64,000 nt of DNA, taken from NCBI RefSeq assembly GCF_037076465.1, contig NZ_AP028908.1, positions 2,976,001 through 3,040,000 on the forward strand. The letters are read 5' to 3'. Positions 1-10,727 of the stretch are shown one piece after another (position 1 is the stretch's first letter; the number at the start of each line of letters is the position of its first letter). The notes beneath the pieces are model-generated. The model made no database searches. It was not told the origin of the DNA and saw only the letters and a program-made list of their open reading frames with translations. The translations under genes and the position numbers were made by a program. Source of the stretch: Pectobacterium araliae (GTDB lineage: Bacteria; Pseudomonadota; Gammaproteobacteria; Enterobacterales; Enterobacteriaceae).

Positions 1-1
1 G

Positions 2-1870
2 GAACAGCGCGTTTTCAGTCCCTATGGAACCTTATCCAACACGGGGATCTACTATTTCACCTCGGGTGGCAATACCGCGCAGCAAGGTGACTATCAGCGT
101 TTCGACACCTATTGGCGCTATAACGATCACGAACGCATGCTCACCTATCAGGTTGGCGATCTGATCAGCAACTCCCTGACGTGGAGCAACTCGGTGCGCA
201 TAGGCGGCCTGCGCATCGCTCGCAATTTCGCCCTCCGCCCGGATATCGTGACCTACCCGATGTTGCAATATACCGGTACGGCTGCCGTACCCAGCACGCT
301 GGATCTGTTTATCAACGGCTATAAAGCTAATAGCACCAGCCTGAATGCGGGTCCCTTCACTCTCACGAATACGCCTTACCTTAACGGCGCAGGGGAAGCG
401 ACCGTCATCACTACGGATGCTCAGGGGCGGCAAGTTTCCACCACGATCCCCTTTTACGTCTCCAACGCATTGCTAAGAGAGGGATTAAACGATTTCGATC
501 TGTCCGTTGGCGTGTTGCGTCAGGACTATGGCGTAAAGAATAACGCCTATACTCACGACCCTGCCGTCAGCGGCATCTATCGCTACGGGTTGACCAATAA
601 ACTGACGGTATCGGCGCATGGCGAAGCGGTACAGGATCTCTATCTGCTCGGCGCAGGGGCGGATTTTACCGTCGGCCGCTGGGGCACGCTGAGTTCGTCC
701 TACAGCCAGAGCGAAAAAGAAGCCACCGGACACCAGTACACCACAGGCTACTCCTACTACACCTCCGCGTTTGGCCTGAATGTTCAACACGCTAAACGCA
801 GTGAAACCTACCGCGATTTAACCGCCATGCTGACGGAGGGTCGACTCAGCCGGGAAAGCTATCAGGCAACCGCCAGCAGCCAAATCTTCGGTGAAGGCAA
901 TGGCTCATTCGGCGTGGGTTATTTCGATATCCGTACATACGATTCAATCCGTACCCGCTTGCTGAATTTCTCTTTTAGCCGTCAGGTCTGGCAAGACAGC
1001 TCCATTTACCTCGCCTTTAATAAATCGCTGGGAGAAAACGGCTACAGCGCCCAGATCCAGTTCGTGATGCCTTTTGGTACAAACGGCAACATGAATGCCG
1101 GCGTTCAGCACGACAGCAATGGTGATTATTCACCACGTGTCGGAGTGAACCGCACCGCGCCAACAGAGGGGGGAGTTGGCTGGAACGCCGCGTATGGCGC
1201 AGGAAGAACGCCTTATCACCAAGGTTCGCTGAGCTGGCGTGGCCCTTATGCCATGTTTGCCGGAGGGACTTACGGTAATGAAGGGAATACCACCCAGTGG
1301 GGTGAAGTAAGCGGCTCGCTGATTTACATGAACGGGGGGCTTTTCCCTAGCAATCGTATTAACGACGCCTTTATTGTAGTCGATACCGAGGGATACCCCG
1401 ACGTCCCGGTAAGATATGAAAACCAACTGGTGGGGAAAACCAACAAACGCGGCCATTTGCTCGTGCCCTGGGTCGTGTCCAATTACCCCACGAAAGTGGA
1501 AATCGATACGTTACAACTGCCAGCCAACGTCACCACACCACAGGTAGAATCCCGCGTGTCGGTCAAAGAAGGCAGCGGCACCATCGTGACATTCCCCGTT
1601 CATGCCGTGCGATCCGCCAATATTATGCTCCGCAATACGGATGGTAACCCACTCACCATCGGCACCTGGATAACAGACGAAGCCAGTGGCAATACCACCA
1701 TCAGCGGCTATGACGGTCTGGCTTACTTCACCAATCTGGGAACCGCTAACCGCTTACGCTTTAAACAAGAGGATGGACGGCTTTGCCGGGTGGAGTTCTC
1801 ACTGCCGGAATCACAGACCATGATGGCGACTATCGGCCCACTGACCTGCCAGACTGACTCAAAAGGATAA
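2..1870 (+). CDS. Fimbrial outer-membrane usher, C-terminal part (Csu/CsuD-like), partial
   Basis: The reading frame is open from base 2, so the gene starts before the window; the first in-frame ATG at 137 is internal. About 622 codons are present. The text is rich in short beta-strand-like stretches with many Y, G, S and T residues, as in the 24-strand barrel of FimD/PapC ushers. It ends in plug and C-terminal-domain-like sequence with a conserved Cys pair (LCRVEF ... GPLTCQ). Ushers assemble chaperone-delivered pilin subunits at the outer membrane. The next gene, 4 bases downstream, encodes a spore-coat-U protein, which points to a Csu-type (archaic) chaperone-usher pilus rather than a type 1 or P pilus. 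The chaperone and major pilin should lie upstream, outside the window. Confidence 0.9.
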   Translation, partial: EQRVFSPYGTLSNTGIYYFTSGGNTAQQGDYQRFDTYWRYNDHERMLTYQVGDLISNSLTWSNSVRIGGLRIARNFALRPDIVTYPMLQYTGTAAVPSTLDLFINGYKANSTSLNAGPFTLTNTPYLNGAGEATVITTDAQGRQVSTTIPFYVSNALLREGLNDFDLSVGVLRQDYGVKNNAYTHDPAVSGIYRYGLTNKLTVSAHGEAVQDLYLLGAGADFTVGRWGTLSSSYSQSEKEATGHQYTTGYSYYTSAFGLNVQHAKRSETYRDLTAMLTEGRLSRESYQATASSQIFGEGNGSFGVGYFDIRTYDSIRTRLLNFSFSRQVWQDSSIYLAFNKSLGENGYSAQIQFVMPFGTNGNMNAGVQHDSNGDYSPRVGVNRTAPTEGGVGWNAAYGAGRTPYHQGSLSWRGPYAMFAGGTYGNEGNTTQWGEVSGSLIYMNGGLFPSNRINDAFIVVDTEGYPDVPVRYENQLVGKTNKRGHLLVPWVVSNYPTKVEIDTLQLPANVTTPQVESRVSVKEGSGTIVTFPVHAVRSANIMLRNTDGNPLTIGTWITDEASGNTTISGYDGLAYFTNLGTANRLRFKQEDGRLCRVEFSLPESQTMMATIGPLTCQTDSKG

Positions 1871-1874
1871 AACG

Positions 1875-2885
1875 ATGCTGACCCCGATACCGAAAATCCA
1901 GCACTTCTTTCCCGCCAACGCGCGCGCGGCCCGCTGGCTACGTCGGTCTTTCCTGCTGATGGCACTGTATTACGCCCCCTTTAGCTACGCCGCCTGCACG
2001 GTTCCACCAAGTTCGACCACGCTGGGTCCCTATCCCGCTTCCGTGGTCGGTGTTAACGGTACGCCACAGATCGTGACATCAGGCAGTGGGTTTCGCTGTA
2101 CGGGAAGTATATTGAGTTTAGCCAGCACCAATACCATCAGCGCCACAATACAGAGTGACAGTAACCCCAGTGGTACAACGATGAGAATGCGCAGAGGGAC
2201 AAGTTCAGATTACGTTCCCTACAGCCTGTGTATGGATTCGGGCTGCGGTACGCTCTATAACATCGGTTCCACCTACACGTGGTCCCGCACAACGCTTTTG
2301 GATCTATTCGGCTTGTTTAATTCTCCTGATGGCACCATGCCACTCTTTATCCGAACCAGTATAGGCAACAATGTTGCCGCAGGCAGTTACACAGATACGG
2401 TAACCATCAAGTGGGATTATAGTATTTGTACCGTTGGTATATTGGGGGGTTGCTATTACGACACGGGGACGCAGGTTTCAGCCCTCAATATCACCATGAA
2501 CATCACCAATGATTGCCAGATCACCAGTGCGCCGAATATCAGTTTTGGTATTGCGGCATTTCCCGCCGATTTCGCAGCGGTCAACGGTAGTCTCGGCGTT
2601 AGCTGTACGCTGCTGGGAGCCTATACCGTCAAGCTGGTTAGCCCCCACCCCGACGATGCCAACTGGCGCAGAATGACGGCAACCGTTGGTGGTGCCCCTT
2701 CTTATTTGCAATACCAACTCTATCGCACTGGGAACATCGCCTGGACCGAGACCAACGATTACAGCGGAACGGGTTCGGGGGTGACACAGAGTATCCCGTA
2801 CACCGCCCGCATTAACGCCAGTCAGGCCAGCAAGCCAGAGGGCGCGTATAAAGATACCGTCACGATTAACGTCACGATCAATTAG
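1875..2885 (+). CDS. Spore coat U domain protein, probable Csu-type fimbrial tip subunit (CsuE-like)
   Basis: 336 aa. It has an N-terminal hydrophobic segment ([14 protein letters not shown]) followed by a Cys, consistent with a signal peptide cut near residue 40. Two repeated halves follow, each with paired cysteines (ACTVPP ... FRCTG, then NDCQI ... VSCTLL) and each ending in a strand of the type '[11 protein letters not shown]' or '[12 protein letters not shown]'. That is the pattern of two SCPU domains in the tip adhesin of Csu pili. AAGGA at 1861-1865 precedes the ATG. The gene follows the usher by 4 bases and is therefore probably in its operon. Its last 8 bases overlap the 3' end of the convergent fadJ gene. 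Confidence 0.82.
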   Translation: MLTPIPKIQHFFPANARAARWLRRSFLLMALYYAPFSYAACTVPPSSTTLGPYPASVVGVNGTPQIVTSGSGFRCTGSILSLASTNTISATIQSDSNPSGTTMRMRRGTSSDYVPYSLCMDSGCGTLYNIGSTYTWSRTTLLDLFGLFNSPDGTMPLFIRTSIGNNVAAGSYTDTVTIKWDYSICTVGILGGCYYDTGTQVSALNITMNITNDCQITSAPNISFGIAAFPADFAAVNGSLGVSCTLLGAYTVKLVSPHPDDANWRRMTATVGGAPSYLQYQLYRTGNIAWTETNDYSGTGSGVTQSIPYTARINASQASKPEGAYKDTVTINVTIN

Positions 2886-5058
2886 TGCCAGGCTCTTCAT
2901 TGGTTGGCGGATAGAATGTCTGCTGGCCTTCCCGCATCGCGAGTAAACGTTCACAGGGTGCGAAGCGATCGCCATACTGTTGTTGCAATACCAGCAGCGT
3001 TTTCACTACCGTTTCCATCCCAAGACGATCCATATAGTGGAACGGTCCACCGAGGAAAGGTGGGAAGCCAATACCAAATACCGCGCCGATATCGCCGTCA
3101 CGAGCGCATTGAATCACGCCGTCATCCAGACAACGCGCCGCCTCATTCAACATCATCATCACCGCACGCTGGCTGATCAGCGCGGGGTCGATATGCGCCT
3201 TCGGTGTCACATCCAGCAGTGGATAAACCGAGCGATCTACCTCCTTTGTGTGCCAGAAACGGCGCGTTTTATTGTACCGATAGAACCCTTTGCTATTCTT
3301 ACGCCCCTTGCGCCCATCTTTCAGGATCGCATCAAACGCGGGCGGAGAGGTAAAGCGCTTGCCCAACTCTTCACTCAACACGGGCACTATTTTGGTTGCG
3401 ACATCAATACCGACTTCATCAAGCAGCGCAAGCGGGCCAACAGGGAAACCAAAACGCACCAACGCATAGTCAATCGATTCAACCGGTTCCCCTTCCAGCA
3501 GGCAATAAGCGGCTTCGTTGATATAAGGTGCCAGTATGCGGTTCACATAAAAACCGGCGCTATCCCCCACAACAATCGCTATTTTTCCCTGTTTTCTCGC
3601 CAGAGCAACCGTCGTTGCGACCGTCTCTGCGCTAGTGTGAGCGTGAGGGATAACCTCAACCAGCGGCATTTTGTCCACCGGGCTAAAGTAGTGCAGACCC
3701 ACAACCTGTTGTGGACGGCGCGCCCCCTCTGCGATCTGGTGGATCGGCAGCGAGGAGGTATTCGATGCGAAAATCGTGTGCGGTGCAGCGTGCTCTTCAA
3801 TCTCCGCCACCATTTGCCGTTTCAGCGCCAGATCTTCAAAAACGGCCTCAATGACGATATCCGCATGTTCAAAACCACGGTAGTCCGTGCTGCCGGAAAT
3901 CAACATCATCAACCGCTGGCGCTCCGTCGGCTTCATCCGCTTACTCTGGACGCGCTGGGTCAACAGTTGCCAGTTGTATTTCAGCGCATGATTAATCCCC
4001 TGCTCATTGATGTCTTTAATGCACACCGGCACCTGCCCGCGCGTCGCCGTGACGCTGGCGATTCCGCCGCCCATCAGCCCGCCACCGAGAATACCGACGC
4101 GGTGGATCGGCTTCGCTTCAGAAGCCGCACCGGCAGTTTTCTTTAACCCATTCGAGGCAAAGAACAGGTGACGTAACGCGGCCGATTCCGGCGTCATCAC
4201 CAGTTTGCCAAACGCCCGTGCCTCGTGCCGATACCCTTCTTCTCGGCTTTTTTCTATGCCCCGACGCACCACCTGAATGATTTTTTCCGTGGCCGGATAG
4301 TTGCCGTGTGTTTTCGCACGCGTTTTGCGTTTCACTATTTTGAACAGCACATGGCGAATGCCCGGACTGCTCAGCAGACGCGAACGCCAGCCCAGCGGCG
4401 CCGCTTTGCGTTTTCCTTTTTTGAGAATCTCGACCGCCGTCTCCAGCAGAATATCGTGCGGGACAGCCTCATCAACCAGCCCCTGCCGCAATGCCTGATT
4501 CGCCCGGAGATGGCGGCCTGTCAGAATAAGATCCAATGCGCTATCCAGACCAATCAAGCGAGGTAAACGCTGCGTTCCGCCCGATCCGGGAAGCAGGCCA
4601 AGCTGTACTTCCGGTAGCCCTAGCACCGTCTTTTCATCCAGCGAGCAAACGCGGTAGTCGCAGGCCAATGCCAACTCTAACCCACCGCCCAGACAGGCAC
4701 CGTGGATCGCAGCCACCACGGGGAACGGCAGTGCGGCAACTTGATCAAAGGTTTCCTGCCCTTGTTTCGCCAGATTTTCTGCCTGTTCGGCGCTACTGCA
4801 CTGGTTCAACATGGTGATATCCGCCCCGGCAATAAACGAATCGGGCTTGGCAGAAATAAAAATCAACCCTCTGAGCGTCGCATGCTGCCGCGCCTGCTCG
4901 AAGACCGAGAGAATTTGTTCTGCAAATTCGCGCTTTAGCGTGTTCACTTTCTCGCCGGGGACATCAATACGAATAACGCCGATATTATCTGGCCGAATGA
5001 TGAGAGAAAAAGCAGATGGGCTTTCCGTTGCCGCGAGGAAAGGCTGTTGATCGTTCAT
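2878..5058 (-). CDS. fadJ: Fatty acid oxidation complex alpha subunit FadJ (enoyl-CoA hydratase / 3-hydroxyacyl-CoA dehydrogenase)
   Basis: 726 aa, close to the usual ~715. Residues ~15-200 are an enoyl-CoA hydratase domain with the oxyanion-hole segments SFIAGADI and [19 protein letters not shown] Rossmann dehydrogenase domain starts at [15 protein letters not shown], followed by the 3-hydroxyacyl-CoA dehydrogenase C-terminal domains ([33 protein letters not shown]). With FadI it performs the hydration, oxidation and thiolysis steps of beta-oxidation. ATG overlaps the fadI stop by 4 bases (ATGA), so the two are translationally coupled. The FadR box at 6424-6440 lies upstream of the pair. Confidence 0.96.
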   Translation of the reverse strand: MNDQQPFLAATESPSAFSLIIRPDNIGVIRIDVPGEKVNTLKREFAEQILSVFEQARQHATLRGLIFISAKPDSFIAGADITMLNQCSSAEQAENLAKQGQETFDQVAALPFPVVAAIHGACLGGGLELALACDYRVCSLDEKTVLGLPEVQLGLLPGSGGTQRLPRLIGLDSALDLILTGRHLRANQALRQGLVDEAVPHDILLETAVEILKKGKRKAAPLGWRSRLLSSPGIRHVLFKIVKRKTRAKTHGNYPATEKIIQVVRRGIEKSREEGYRHEARAFGKLVMTPESAALRHLFFASNGLKKTAGAASEAKPIHRVGILGGGLMGGGIASVTATRGQVPVCIKDINEQGINHALKYNWQLLTQRVQSKRMKPTERQRLMMLISGSTDYRGFEHADIVIEAVFEDLALKRQMVAEIEEHAAPHTIFASNTSSLPIHQIAEGARRPQQVVGLHYFSPVDKMPLVEVIPHAHTSAETVATTVALARKQGKIAIVVGDSAGFYVNRILAPYINEAAYCLLEGEPVESIDYALVRFGFPVGPLALLDEVGIDVATKIVPVLSEELGKRFTSPPAFDAILKDGRKGRKNSKGFYRYNKTRRFWHTKEVDRSVYPLLDVTPKAHIDPALISQRAVMMMLNEAARCLDDGVIQCARDGDIGAVFGIGFPPFLGGPFHYMDRLGMETVVKTLLVLQQQYGDRFAPCERLLAMREGQQTFYPPTNEEPGTN

Positions 5059-6368
5059 AGCATCACCTCCAGTACCATTGCCGCGCCCAATCCGCCCGCC
5101 GCGCAGGCGGTGGTTAATCCCAGCCCGCCACCGCGACGCCGCAGTTCATTCAACGTTTGAGTGATCATCCTCACGCCAGTGGCGGCAAAAGGATGCCCAT
5201 AGGCAATCGAGCCACCCAGCACGTTGAACTTGTCGCGATCCACCTCGCCCAGCGCGGCGTTTCTCCCCAGTTGATTCCGGGCGAACTCATCGCTGGCAAA
5301 CAGTTTGAGATTTGCCAACGTTTGGGCGGCAAAGGCTTCGTGCATATCAATGAGCGTCAGGTCGGCCAGTGTCACGCCGGCCCTTGCCAGCGCCAGTGGG
5401 GAGGCATAAGCCGGCCCCAACAACATATCGCGCTGCACGCCAATAGCGCTGAAGGCATAACTGCGCAGATAGCCCAGCGGTGTAAGCCCCAGACTTTTGG
5501 CCTTAGACTCACTCATCATCAACACCGCCGCCGCGCCATCCGTTAACGGTGTGCTGTTCGCCGCCGTGACCGTGCCATGCCGACGGTCGAACGCCGGACG
5601 TAAGCGGGAATACTGCTCCAGTGCGGAATCGTGACGCACATTGTTATCTTCACTCAACGCTTTCTCATAAGGCGGGACATACGCCGTCATGACCTCATCC
5701 CGCAGTACGCCAGATTCCCAAGCCTGTGCCGCCAGCCTGTGCGAACGGTGCGCCAGCTCATCCTGTTCTCCACGCGTGATACCGTAGGTTTTTGCCATCT
5801 GTTCGGCGGTATCCCCCATGCGCAACCCGGTGGAATATTCCGCCACGGCGGGTGCAACCGGCAGCAGGTCTTTCGGACGCAGGCCGCTTAACAGTTTCAA
5901 CTTCTGGCTCAGCGTTCGAGCCTTGTTCATATCCACCAGCGTTCTGGCCAGCGCTTTACTGACACCAATAGGCAGCACGGAAGAAGAATCCGCCCCGCCA
6001 GCAATACCGACCTCCACTGTTCCCGCCATAATACTTTCCGCTACGTTGGCGACAGCCTGAAAGCTGGTGGCACAAGCGCGGGAAACGCTATACGCATCGG
6101 TATGCACACTCATGCCCGTGCCGAGCACGATCTCTCGGGCGATATTCGGCGCTTCCGGCATTTGGACCACCTGTCCGAACACCAATAACTCGATCAGCTC
6201 AGGATCGATCCCAGTGCGAACCAGTAATTCACTGGTGACGAGCTTCCCTAATTCGATGGCAGGAACACCATGATAGGCCGTTGCCTGCCGGGCGAATGGG
6301 GTGCGTAATCCGCTCACGAACGCAATGCGATCGCCACGGCGGGTTATCAGAGGTAATACCTCGCTCAT
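5055..6368 (-). CDS. fadI: Acetyl-CoA acyltransferase FadI (3-ketoacyl-CoA thiolase)
   Basis: 437 aa, the family length. The nucleophilic cysteine is C99 in SRACATSF. The two C-terminal active-site motifs are present (YGHPFAATG and [11 protein letters not shown]). It cleaves 3-ketoacyl-CoA with CoA as the last step of beta-oxidation. It is the first gene of a fadI-fadJ operon, and yfcZ and fadL lie a few kb further on, as in other enterobacteria, although here an ABC importer and a peptidase are inserted between. Confidence 0.96.
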   Translation of the reverse strand: MSEVLPLITRRGDRIAFVSGLRTPFARQATAYHGVPAIELGKLVTSELLVRTGIDPELIELLVFGQVVQMPEAPNIAREIVLGTGMSVHTDAYSVSRACATSFQAVANVAESIMAGTVEVGIAGGADSSSVLPIGVSKALARTLVDMNKARTLSQKLKLLSGLRPKDLLPVAPAVAEYSTGLRMGDTAEQMAKTYGITRGEQDELAHRSHRLAAQAWESGVLRDEVMTAYVPPYEKALSEDNNVRHDSALEQYSRLRPAFDRRHGTVTAANSTPLTDGAAAVLMMSESKAKSLGLTPLGYLRSYAFSAIGVQRDMLLGPAYASPLALARAGVTLADLTLIDMHEAFAAQTLANLKLFASDEFARNQLGRNAALGEVDRDKFNVLGGSIAYGHPFAATGVRMITQTLNELRRRGGGLGLTTACAAGGLGAAMVLEVML

Positions 6369-6423
6369 AAACGCTCCTGTTAACCGAAAATACTCCCGTT
6401 AACCAAAAATAAAGTACGCGTAC

Positions 6424-6440
6424 AACAGGTCAGACCTGAT
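6424..6440 (-). promoter_or_regulatory. FadR operator upstream of fadIJ
   Basis: Read on the minus strand the site is ATCAGGTCTGACCTGTT, which agrees with the established FadR consensus (AACTGGTCYGACCTGTT) at all but two outer positions. It is 56 bases upstream of the fadI ATG. FadR repression relieved by long-chain acyl-CoA is the known control of fad genes. Confidence 0.82.
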
Positions 6441-6578
6441 TTTATTGTTAACCAGATAGTTACATTACGCAAAGCCGCGCAACATAAAAGTGTGAAGAGC
6501 ATGCGGTTGTCAGTCAGAAAGATGCACGAGATCGCCGCTGAAACGGTGGTTTCAGCAGCAATTTCGGCAGCTATCTCA

Positions 6579-7778
6579 TCAGGCAGGGGAATGAGTTCGG
6601 AGAAAATCGGCTTTCACACTTTCCAGCAAAGAAGGTTCGGTCAATAAACGGTAGCCCGAGAACGCCAGCGCCTGCGCCGCCACCAGCAACGCACGATCCC
6701 CCTGTGGAGAAGCGGCGGCTTCACGAAATTCAGGTGTATGACCAACAAGATCGTCAGGACCAATCTTGATATAGCAGTGACTGACGGGGATGACGTGGCT
6801 GGCATTACCGGCATCCGTCGAGCCGAGACCACGGCGCGGCTGGTCAGAAAGCCCTTCACCCAGCGCCACCAGTTCCTCTCCGACGATAGTGTCCAATGGT
6901 CGGTTGATAACCAAATCCTTAACGGGATTTTGGAACCGCTCCACTTTCAGCGTACTGCCCGTCGCCAGTGCGGCCCCTTCCGCCACCGCTCGAACTCTTT
7001 CACTGACGGCCTGTGCTCGCTGCCAGGTTGAGGCGCGAATATAAAACCGCGCAGCAGCATACTCAGGGATAATATTTGGCGCTTCTCCCCCATGGGTGAT
7101 AATGCCATGAATGCGTGTATCGCCCGGCAACTGCTGCCGCAACGCGTTGATGCCGGTAAAAAGTTGAATAACCGCATCCAGCGCGTTAATCCCCTCTTCC
7201 GGTGACGCCGAGGCATGCGCCGCTCGGCCGGTAAAATGGAAATCCAGCGGATCGACCGCCAGGCTGGCGGAAGTCAGTTGTGTTTTACCCGAGCCGTGAA
7301 TCATCAACGCGGCATCAATGCCATCAAACACGCCCGCATCAGCAAAACTGCCTTTGGCGCTGCCGTTAGCGCCGCCCTCCTCTGCTGGTGTACCAAATAC
7401 CCAAACCTCGCCACCGGTCTGATCCACAACGTGCGACAACGCAATGGCCGCCGCCACGCTGCTGGTGCCAATCAGGTTATGGCCGCAGGCGTGCCCTAGC
7501 CCCGGCAACGCATCATACTCGGCCAGATAGCCAATCCGTGGCCCGCTGTTTGCTTGCCCTTTGTGCGCCACGAAGCCCGTTTCATGCCCAGCGATATCCC
7601 GCGTCACGGTAAAGCCAGCGTCACGCAGCAGATCGGTCAGGGTTTCAGCGGCAAAATACTCCTGATTGCCCAGCTCCGGCCGGGCATGAATCTGGTGGCT
7701 GACCTGTAGATATCGCGGCGTAACCTGCTCAAAATGGGACCGGATGATGCCCCGATGATGGGGGGTTAATTCACTCAT
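6579..7778 (-). CDS. M20-family metal-dependent amidohydrolase / peptidase
   Basis: 399 aa from the chosen start. The frame opens at 7826, but the ATG at 7778 has AGGAGG eight bases upstream and begins at the usual family position. Metal-site motifs are visible: GLGHACGHN (His/Asp region) and PAEEGG (catalytic Glu pair). A dimerisation-domain segment HASASPEEGINALDAV follows. It resembles AbgB- and PM20D2-type amidohydrolases that cleave acyl- or aminoacyl-amino acids. It lies directly downstream of an intact MetQIN-type importer on the same strand (gap 97 bases to the binding protein), suggesting that it hydrolyses the imported compound. The exact substrate cannot be read from sequence. Confidence 0.85.
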   Translation of the reverse strand: MSELTPHHRGIIRSHFEQVTPRYLQVSHQIHARPELGNQEYFAAETLTDLLRDAGFTVTRDIAGHETGFVAHKGQANSGPRIGYLAEYDALPGLGHACGHNLIGTSSVAAAIALSHVVDQTGGEVWVFGTPAEEGGANGSAKGSFADAGVFDGIDAALMIHGSGKTQLTSASLAVDPLDFHFTGRAAHASASPEEGINALDAVIQLFTGINALRQQLPGDTRIHGIITHGGEAPNIIPEYAAARFYIRASTWQRAQAVSERVRAVAEGAALATGSTLKVERFQNPVKDLVINRPLDTIVGEELVALGEGLSDQPRRGLGSTDAGNASHVIPVSHCYIKIGPDDLVGHTPEFREAAASPQGDRALLVAAQALAFSGYRLLTEPSLLESVKADFLRTHSPA

Positions 7779-7875
7779 TTTGCGCCTCCTGGCGTCATCG
7801 TTACGATAGCGACACGGTTTAAACAATGTGGTTTAAACACAACGTGGTCTAAACAAAGGGATTTAAGAATAGGCT

Positions 7876-8730
7876 CTACTGCTTCCTCAAATCGTCTTCC
7901 AGCTGTTTGAGCTTGTCCTGCAAATCCTGGGCTGGCAGATCCACCACAACCGCGACGCCTTTCGTATCCTCTTTCACTGCGGCGATCACTTCAGGTTGGT
8001 GATACAACGCCACAATCCGCTGGTAGACCGGATTGTCTTTGTCTTTTTCGCGGGCGGCAAACACGTTCACGTAAGGCAGCGCTGAGGGTGCCGTAGGGTC
8101 GTCCTGAAACAAGATCTTATCGGCGGGTAAACCAGCATCGACCGCCACGCCCTGATTGACCACCGAGGCGGCCACATCTGCCAGCACACGCGGCGTCTGC
8201 TGTGCGACTACCGGCAGAATTTTCAGTTTGCGCGGGTTCTCGATAATATCGTCAGGCGTCGCGTGCAATCCCGCACCGTCTTTTAACTTCAGCAAACCAG
8301 AGGATTGCAACACGTTGAGCGCTCGCCCCTGATTGGAGGGATCGTTTGGCAAGGCAATCTGCGCACCCTGCGGGATATCCGCCAGAGCACGGTATTTCTC
8401 CGAATACAGCGCCATAGGCACAATTTGTGTCGCACCGATCGGCACAATCGTCAGTTGATTGTTCACGTTGAACTGGCTTAGAAAAGCCAGATGTTGAAAC
8501 GCATTAAGATCGACATCACCGCTGGCCAACGCTTTATTCGGCAACGCATAGTCCGAAAAACTGATGAGTTTGATGTTGATATTTTCCGCTTTCGCTTTTT
8601 TCGCCAGCACCTTCCAGTACGCGTCTTCGCTTCCGGCCACGCCGATTGTCACGTCCACTGGTTTTTGTGCTGCACCCGCCTGCAAGGAGAGCGTTAAAAG
8701 CGCCCCCAATACCATCTTTTGCCATTTCAT
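7876..8730 (-). CDS. NlpA/MetQ-family ABC transporter substrate-binding protein
   Basis: 284 aa. N-terminal signal peptide MKWQKMVLGALLTLSLQAGAAQ, then the family's opening strand VDVTIGV and the conserved segment GDVDLNAFQHLAFL. MetQ is normally a lipoprotein with a lipobox Cys; here the signal ends in AGAAQK with no cysteine, so the mature protein is probably a soluble periplasmic one. It is followed (upstream on this strand) by its permease and ATPase genes and downstream by the M20 hydrolase. Likely ligands are methionine, a methionine derivative or a small peptide; the sequence does not decide. Confidence 0.85.
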   Translation of the reverse strand: MKWQKMVLGALLTLSLQAGAAQKPVDVTIGVAGSEDAYWKVLAKKAKAENINIKLISFSDYALPNKALASGDVDLNAFQHLAFLSQFNVNNQLTIVPIGATQIVPMALYSEKYRALADIPQGAQIALPNDPSNQGRALNVLQSSGLLKLKDGAGLHATPDDIIENPRKLKILPVVAQQTPRVLADVAASVVNQGVAVDAGLPADKILFQDDPTAPSALPYVNVFAAREKDKDNPVYQRIVALYHQPEVIAAVKEDTKGVAVVVDLPAQDLQDKLKQLEDDLRKQ

Positions 8731-8784
8731 TGATCGCTCCTTAAATGAATACCATTTTGAATACTGCCCACCTAACGCACCGCG

Positions 8785-9447
8785 CTAGCGCCGCATGATG
8801 CGACGAGAGAAGTAATTGCCCGCATGCTGTGCCAGTTGAACCAACACAATCAGAATGACTACCGTGACCACCATGACGGAGGTGTTAAACCGGTTGTAGC
8901 CGTAGGTCATTGCCAGATTCCCCAACCCGCCACCGCCAACCATGCCAGCAACAGCAGAGAAGTCGACCAGCGCCACGGTGATAAATGTCAGTCCCATAAT
9001 TAGCGGACCCAGCGCTTCGCGAATCAGCACACCAGTAATGATTTGCAAAGGCGTGGCACCCAAGGCGCGTGCCGCTTCAATCATGCCGGGATCGACCGAC
9101 ATCAGGTTATTTTCTACCACCCTCGCAATCGCGCAGGCGGCAACCAGGATCATCGGAAAAATGGCGGCGGCAATACCGATAGTGGTGCCCACCACCATGC
9201 GCGTCATCGGACTGACCGCCACCAGAAAGATAATGAAAGGAACGGGACGCACGATGTTAATGACCAGATTCAACAGCACAAACAGCACGCGGCTTTCAAA
9301 CAGGCCACCGGCACGGCTTAGAAACAGCAGCAAACCCAGGCTAATGCCCAGCACGCTGGCGAACAACAGCGTCACCAGTACCATCGCCAACGTTTCGCCT
9401 GTGGCAACCAGCAGCGTTTGCCAGAATGTCGTCCAATCAACCTTCAT
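8785..9447 (-). CDS. MetI-family ABC transporter permease
   Basis: 220 aa, the MetI length, with about five hydrophobic helices. The cytoplasmic EAA-type loop reads EAARALGATPLQII, which contacts the ATPase. The N-terminus (TTFWQTLLVATGETLAMV) is typical of methionine-uptake permeases. The start overlaps the end of the ATPase gene by 11 bases, so the two are co-translated. Confidence 0.9.
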   Translation of the reverse strand: MKVDWTTFWQTLLVATGETLAMVLVTLLFASVLGISLGLLLFLSRAGGLFESRVLFVLLNLVINIVRPVPFIIFLVAVSPMTRMVVGTTIGIAAAIFPMILVAACAIARVVENNLMSVDPGMIEAARALGATPLQIITGVLIREALGPLIMGLTFITVALVDFSAVAGMVGGGGLGNLAMTYGYNRFNTSVMVVTVVILIVLVQLAQHAGNYFSRRIMRR

Positions 9448-10462
9448 GGCTTACCTCCCTGATTTCTACCGTTTGCGCCAGCGTTTCCAGTGCGGCAGCA
9501 ATGCTGTCCGGCGGGCCAATAAATTCCACAATCAGGCTGCCGAACAGTGCGCCCTGTAACTCACTGATGTTGCCGTAGATAATGTTGTAATCGATAAGCG
9601 GGTGCAGACGAGCCGTCTGTGACAGCAGCGGTACGCTGGTTGAACCATCATGAAAAATGAGCTGGTATAACGCGCCGGAATGGCGTGCTTGCAGCGTCTG
9701 TAATAGTCGGGAAGGAAGCCGATCGTTAAAAATAGAGCGTACGAAGTTGCGCGTGGTTTTATGCTCAGGGCGAGTGAAGATATCAACCACGCGGCCCTGT
9801 TCGATGACGCGACCTTGTTCCATGACCGCAACCCGATGGCAAATGCGGCGGATCACGTTCATCTCATGCGTAATCAACAAGATCGTGATGTTATATTGCC
9901 GATTGATACTCTCCAGCAGTTGAAGAATATCCTCTGTCGTTTCAGGATCCAGTGCCGAGGTCGCCTCGTCACAAATCAGGATATCCGGTGAACTGACCAG
10001 CGCTCTGGCAATGCCAACGCGCTGCTTTTGCCCTCCAGAAAGCTGTTCGGGATAGTGATCCTTCTTATCCTCCAGGCCGACAAAGCGCAGCACTTCGTCA
10101 ACACGTCGCTGTATCTGTTGGCGATCCATTCGTGCCAAACGCAGCGGCCAGGCGACATTTCCCGCCACCGTTCGCGACTGAAATAAATTGAATGTTTGAA
10201 AGACCATGCCAATACGCCGCCGGAGTTGGCGCAGCGCCTCAGCAGAAAGCGCAGTAATATCCTGCTGGTTAACCGTCACTTTTCCTTCCGTTGGCTGCTC
10301 CAGTAAATTAACCAGACGCAACAACGTGCTTTTCCCCGCCCCGCTGAACCCGATGATGCCGAATATCTCCCCTTTATCGATATCCAGCGTGACATCTTTC
10401 ACCGCATAAAGCGTTTTACCTTGTGTCGTAAACGACTTACTCACGTGCTCAAAACTGATCAA
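9437..10462 (-). CDS. MetN-family ABC transporter ATP-binding protein
   Basis: 341 aa. Walker A is GFSGAGKST (residues ~38-46), the Q-loop VFQTFNLF, the signature LSGGQKQR, Walker B ILICDEATSAL and the switch His in LLITHEM. The last ~90 residues form the NIL (ACT-like) regulatory domain found only in methionine-type importers. It is the first gene of the operon ATPase-permease-binding protein-M20 hydrolase. The 265 bases upstream (10463-10727) are AT-rich. I see no paired MetJ boxes (AGACGTCT repeats) there, so this is probably not the main, MetJ-controlled metNIQ operon. Confidence 0.9.
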   Translation of the reverse strand: MISFEHVSKSFTTQGKTLYAVKDVTLDIDKGEIFGIIGFSGAGKSTLLRLVNLLEQPTEGKVTVNQQDITALSAEALRQLRRRIGMVFQTFNLFQSRTVAGNVAWPLRLARMDRQQIQRRVDEVLRFVGLEDKKDHYPEQLSGGQKQRVGIARALVSSPDILICDEATSALDPETTEDILQLLESINRQYNITILLITHEMNVIRRICHRVAVMEQGRVIEQGRVVDIFTRPEHKTTRNFVRSIFNDRLPSRLLQTLQARHSGALYQLIFHDGSTSVPLLSQTARLHPLIDYNIIYGNISELQGALFGSLIVEFIGPPDSIAAALETLAQTVEIREVSHEG

Positions 10463-10669
10463 GACAGGACTCTACTTGATGTAAAAAATAATACTGAAAT
10501 TAAATAGAATCACAGAGTTATCTACCAGAAATAAAAAATACTATCCAATTGCGATTGTTAGCTAAAGACGTGGCAGAAAAAGAAAGGAAGAACAAATTCC
10601 GGTGCAATACGTTATTGTTTTAAACAACGTAAATGCAGCATGAAAGAGGGGAAAATATAAGCCGTGGGG

Positions 10670-10719
10670 AGAAGAAAAAAGAGTCTGGCAGGCAATACGA
10701 TTACGTCATGCCCGCCAGA
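10670..10719 (-). terminator. Intrinsic terminator of yfcZ
   Basis: On the minus strand TCTGGCGGGCA pairs with TGCCTGCCAGA (11 pairs, one G-U) around a 14-base loop and is followed by CTCTTTTTTCTT. It begins 9 bases after the yfcZ stop. Confidence 0.8.
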
Positions 10720-10727
10720 AAGAATCC

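Noticed and set aside
2980..4146. 388-codon plus-strand open frame inside fadJ
   Set aside because: It lies wholly antisense to fadJ, whose motifs are unmistakable; composition (His/Arg/Gln-rich) is typical of a shadow frame.
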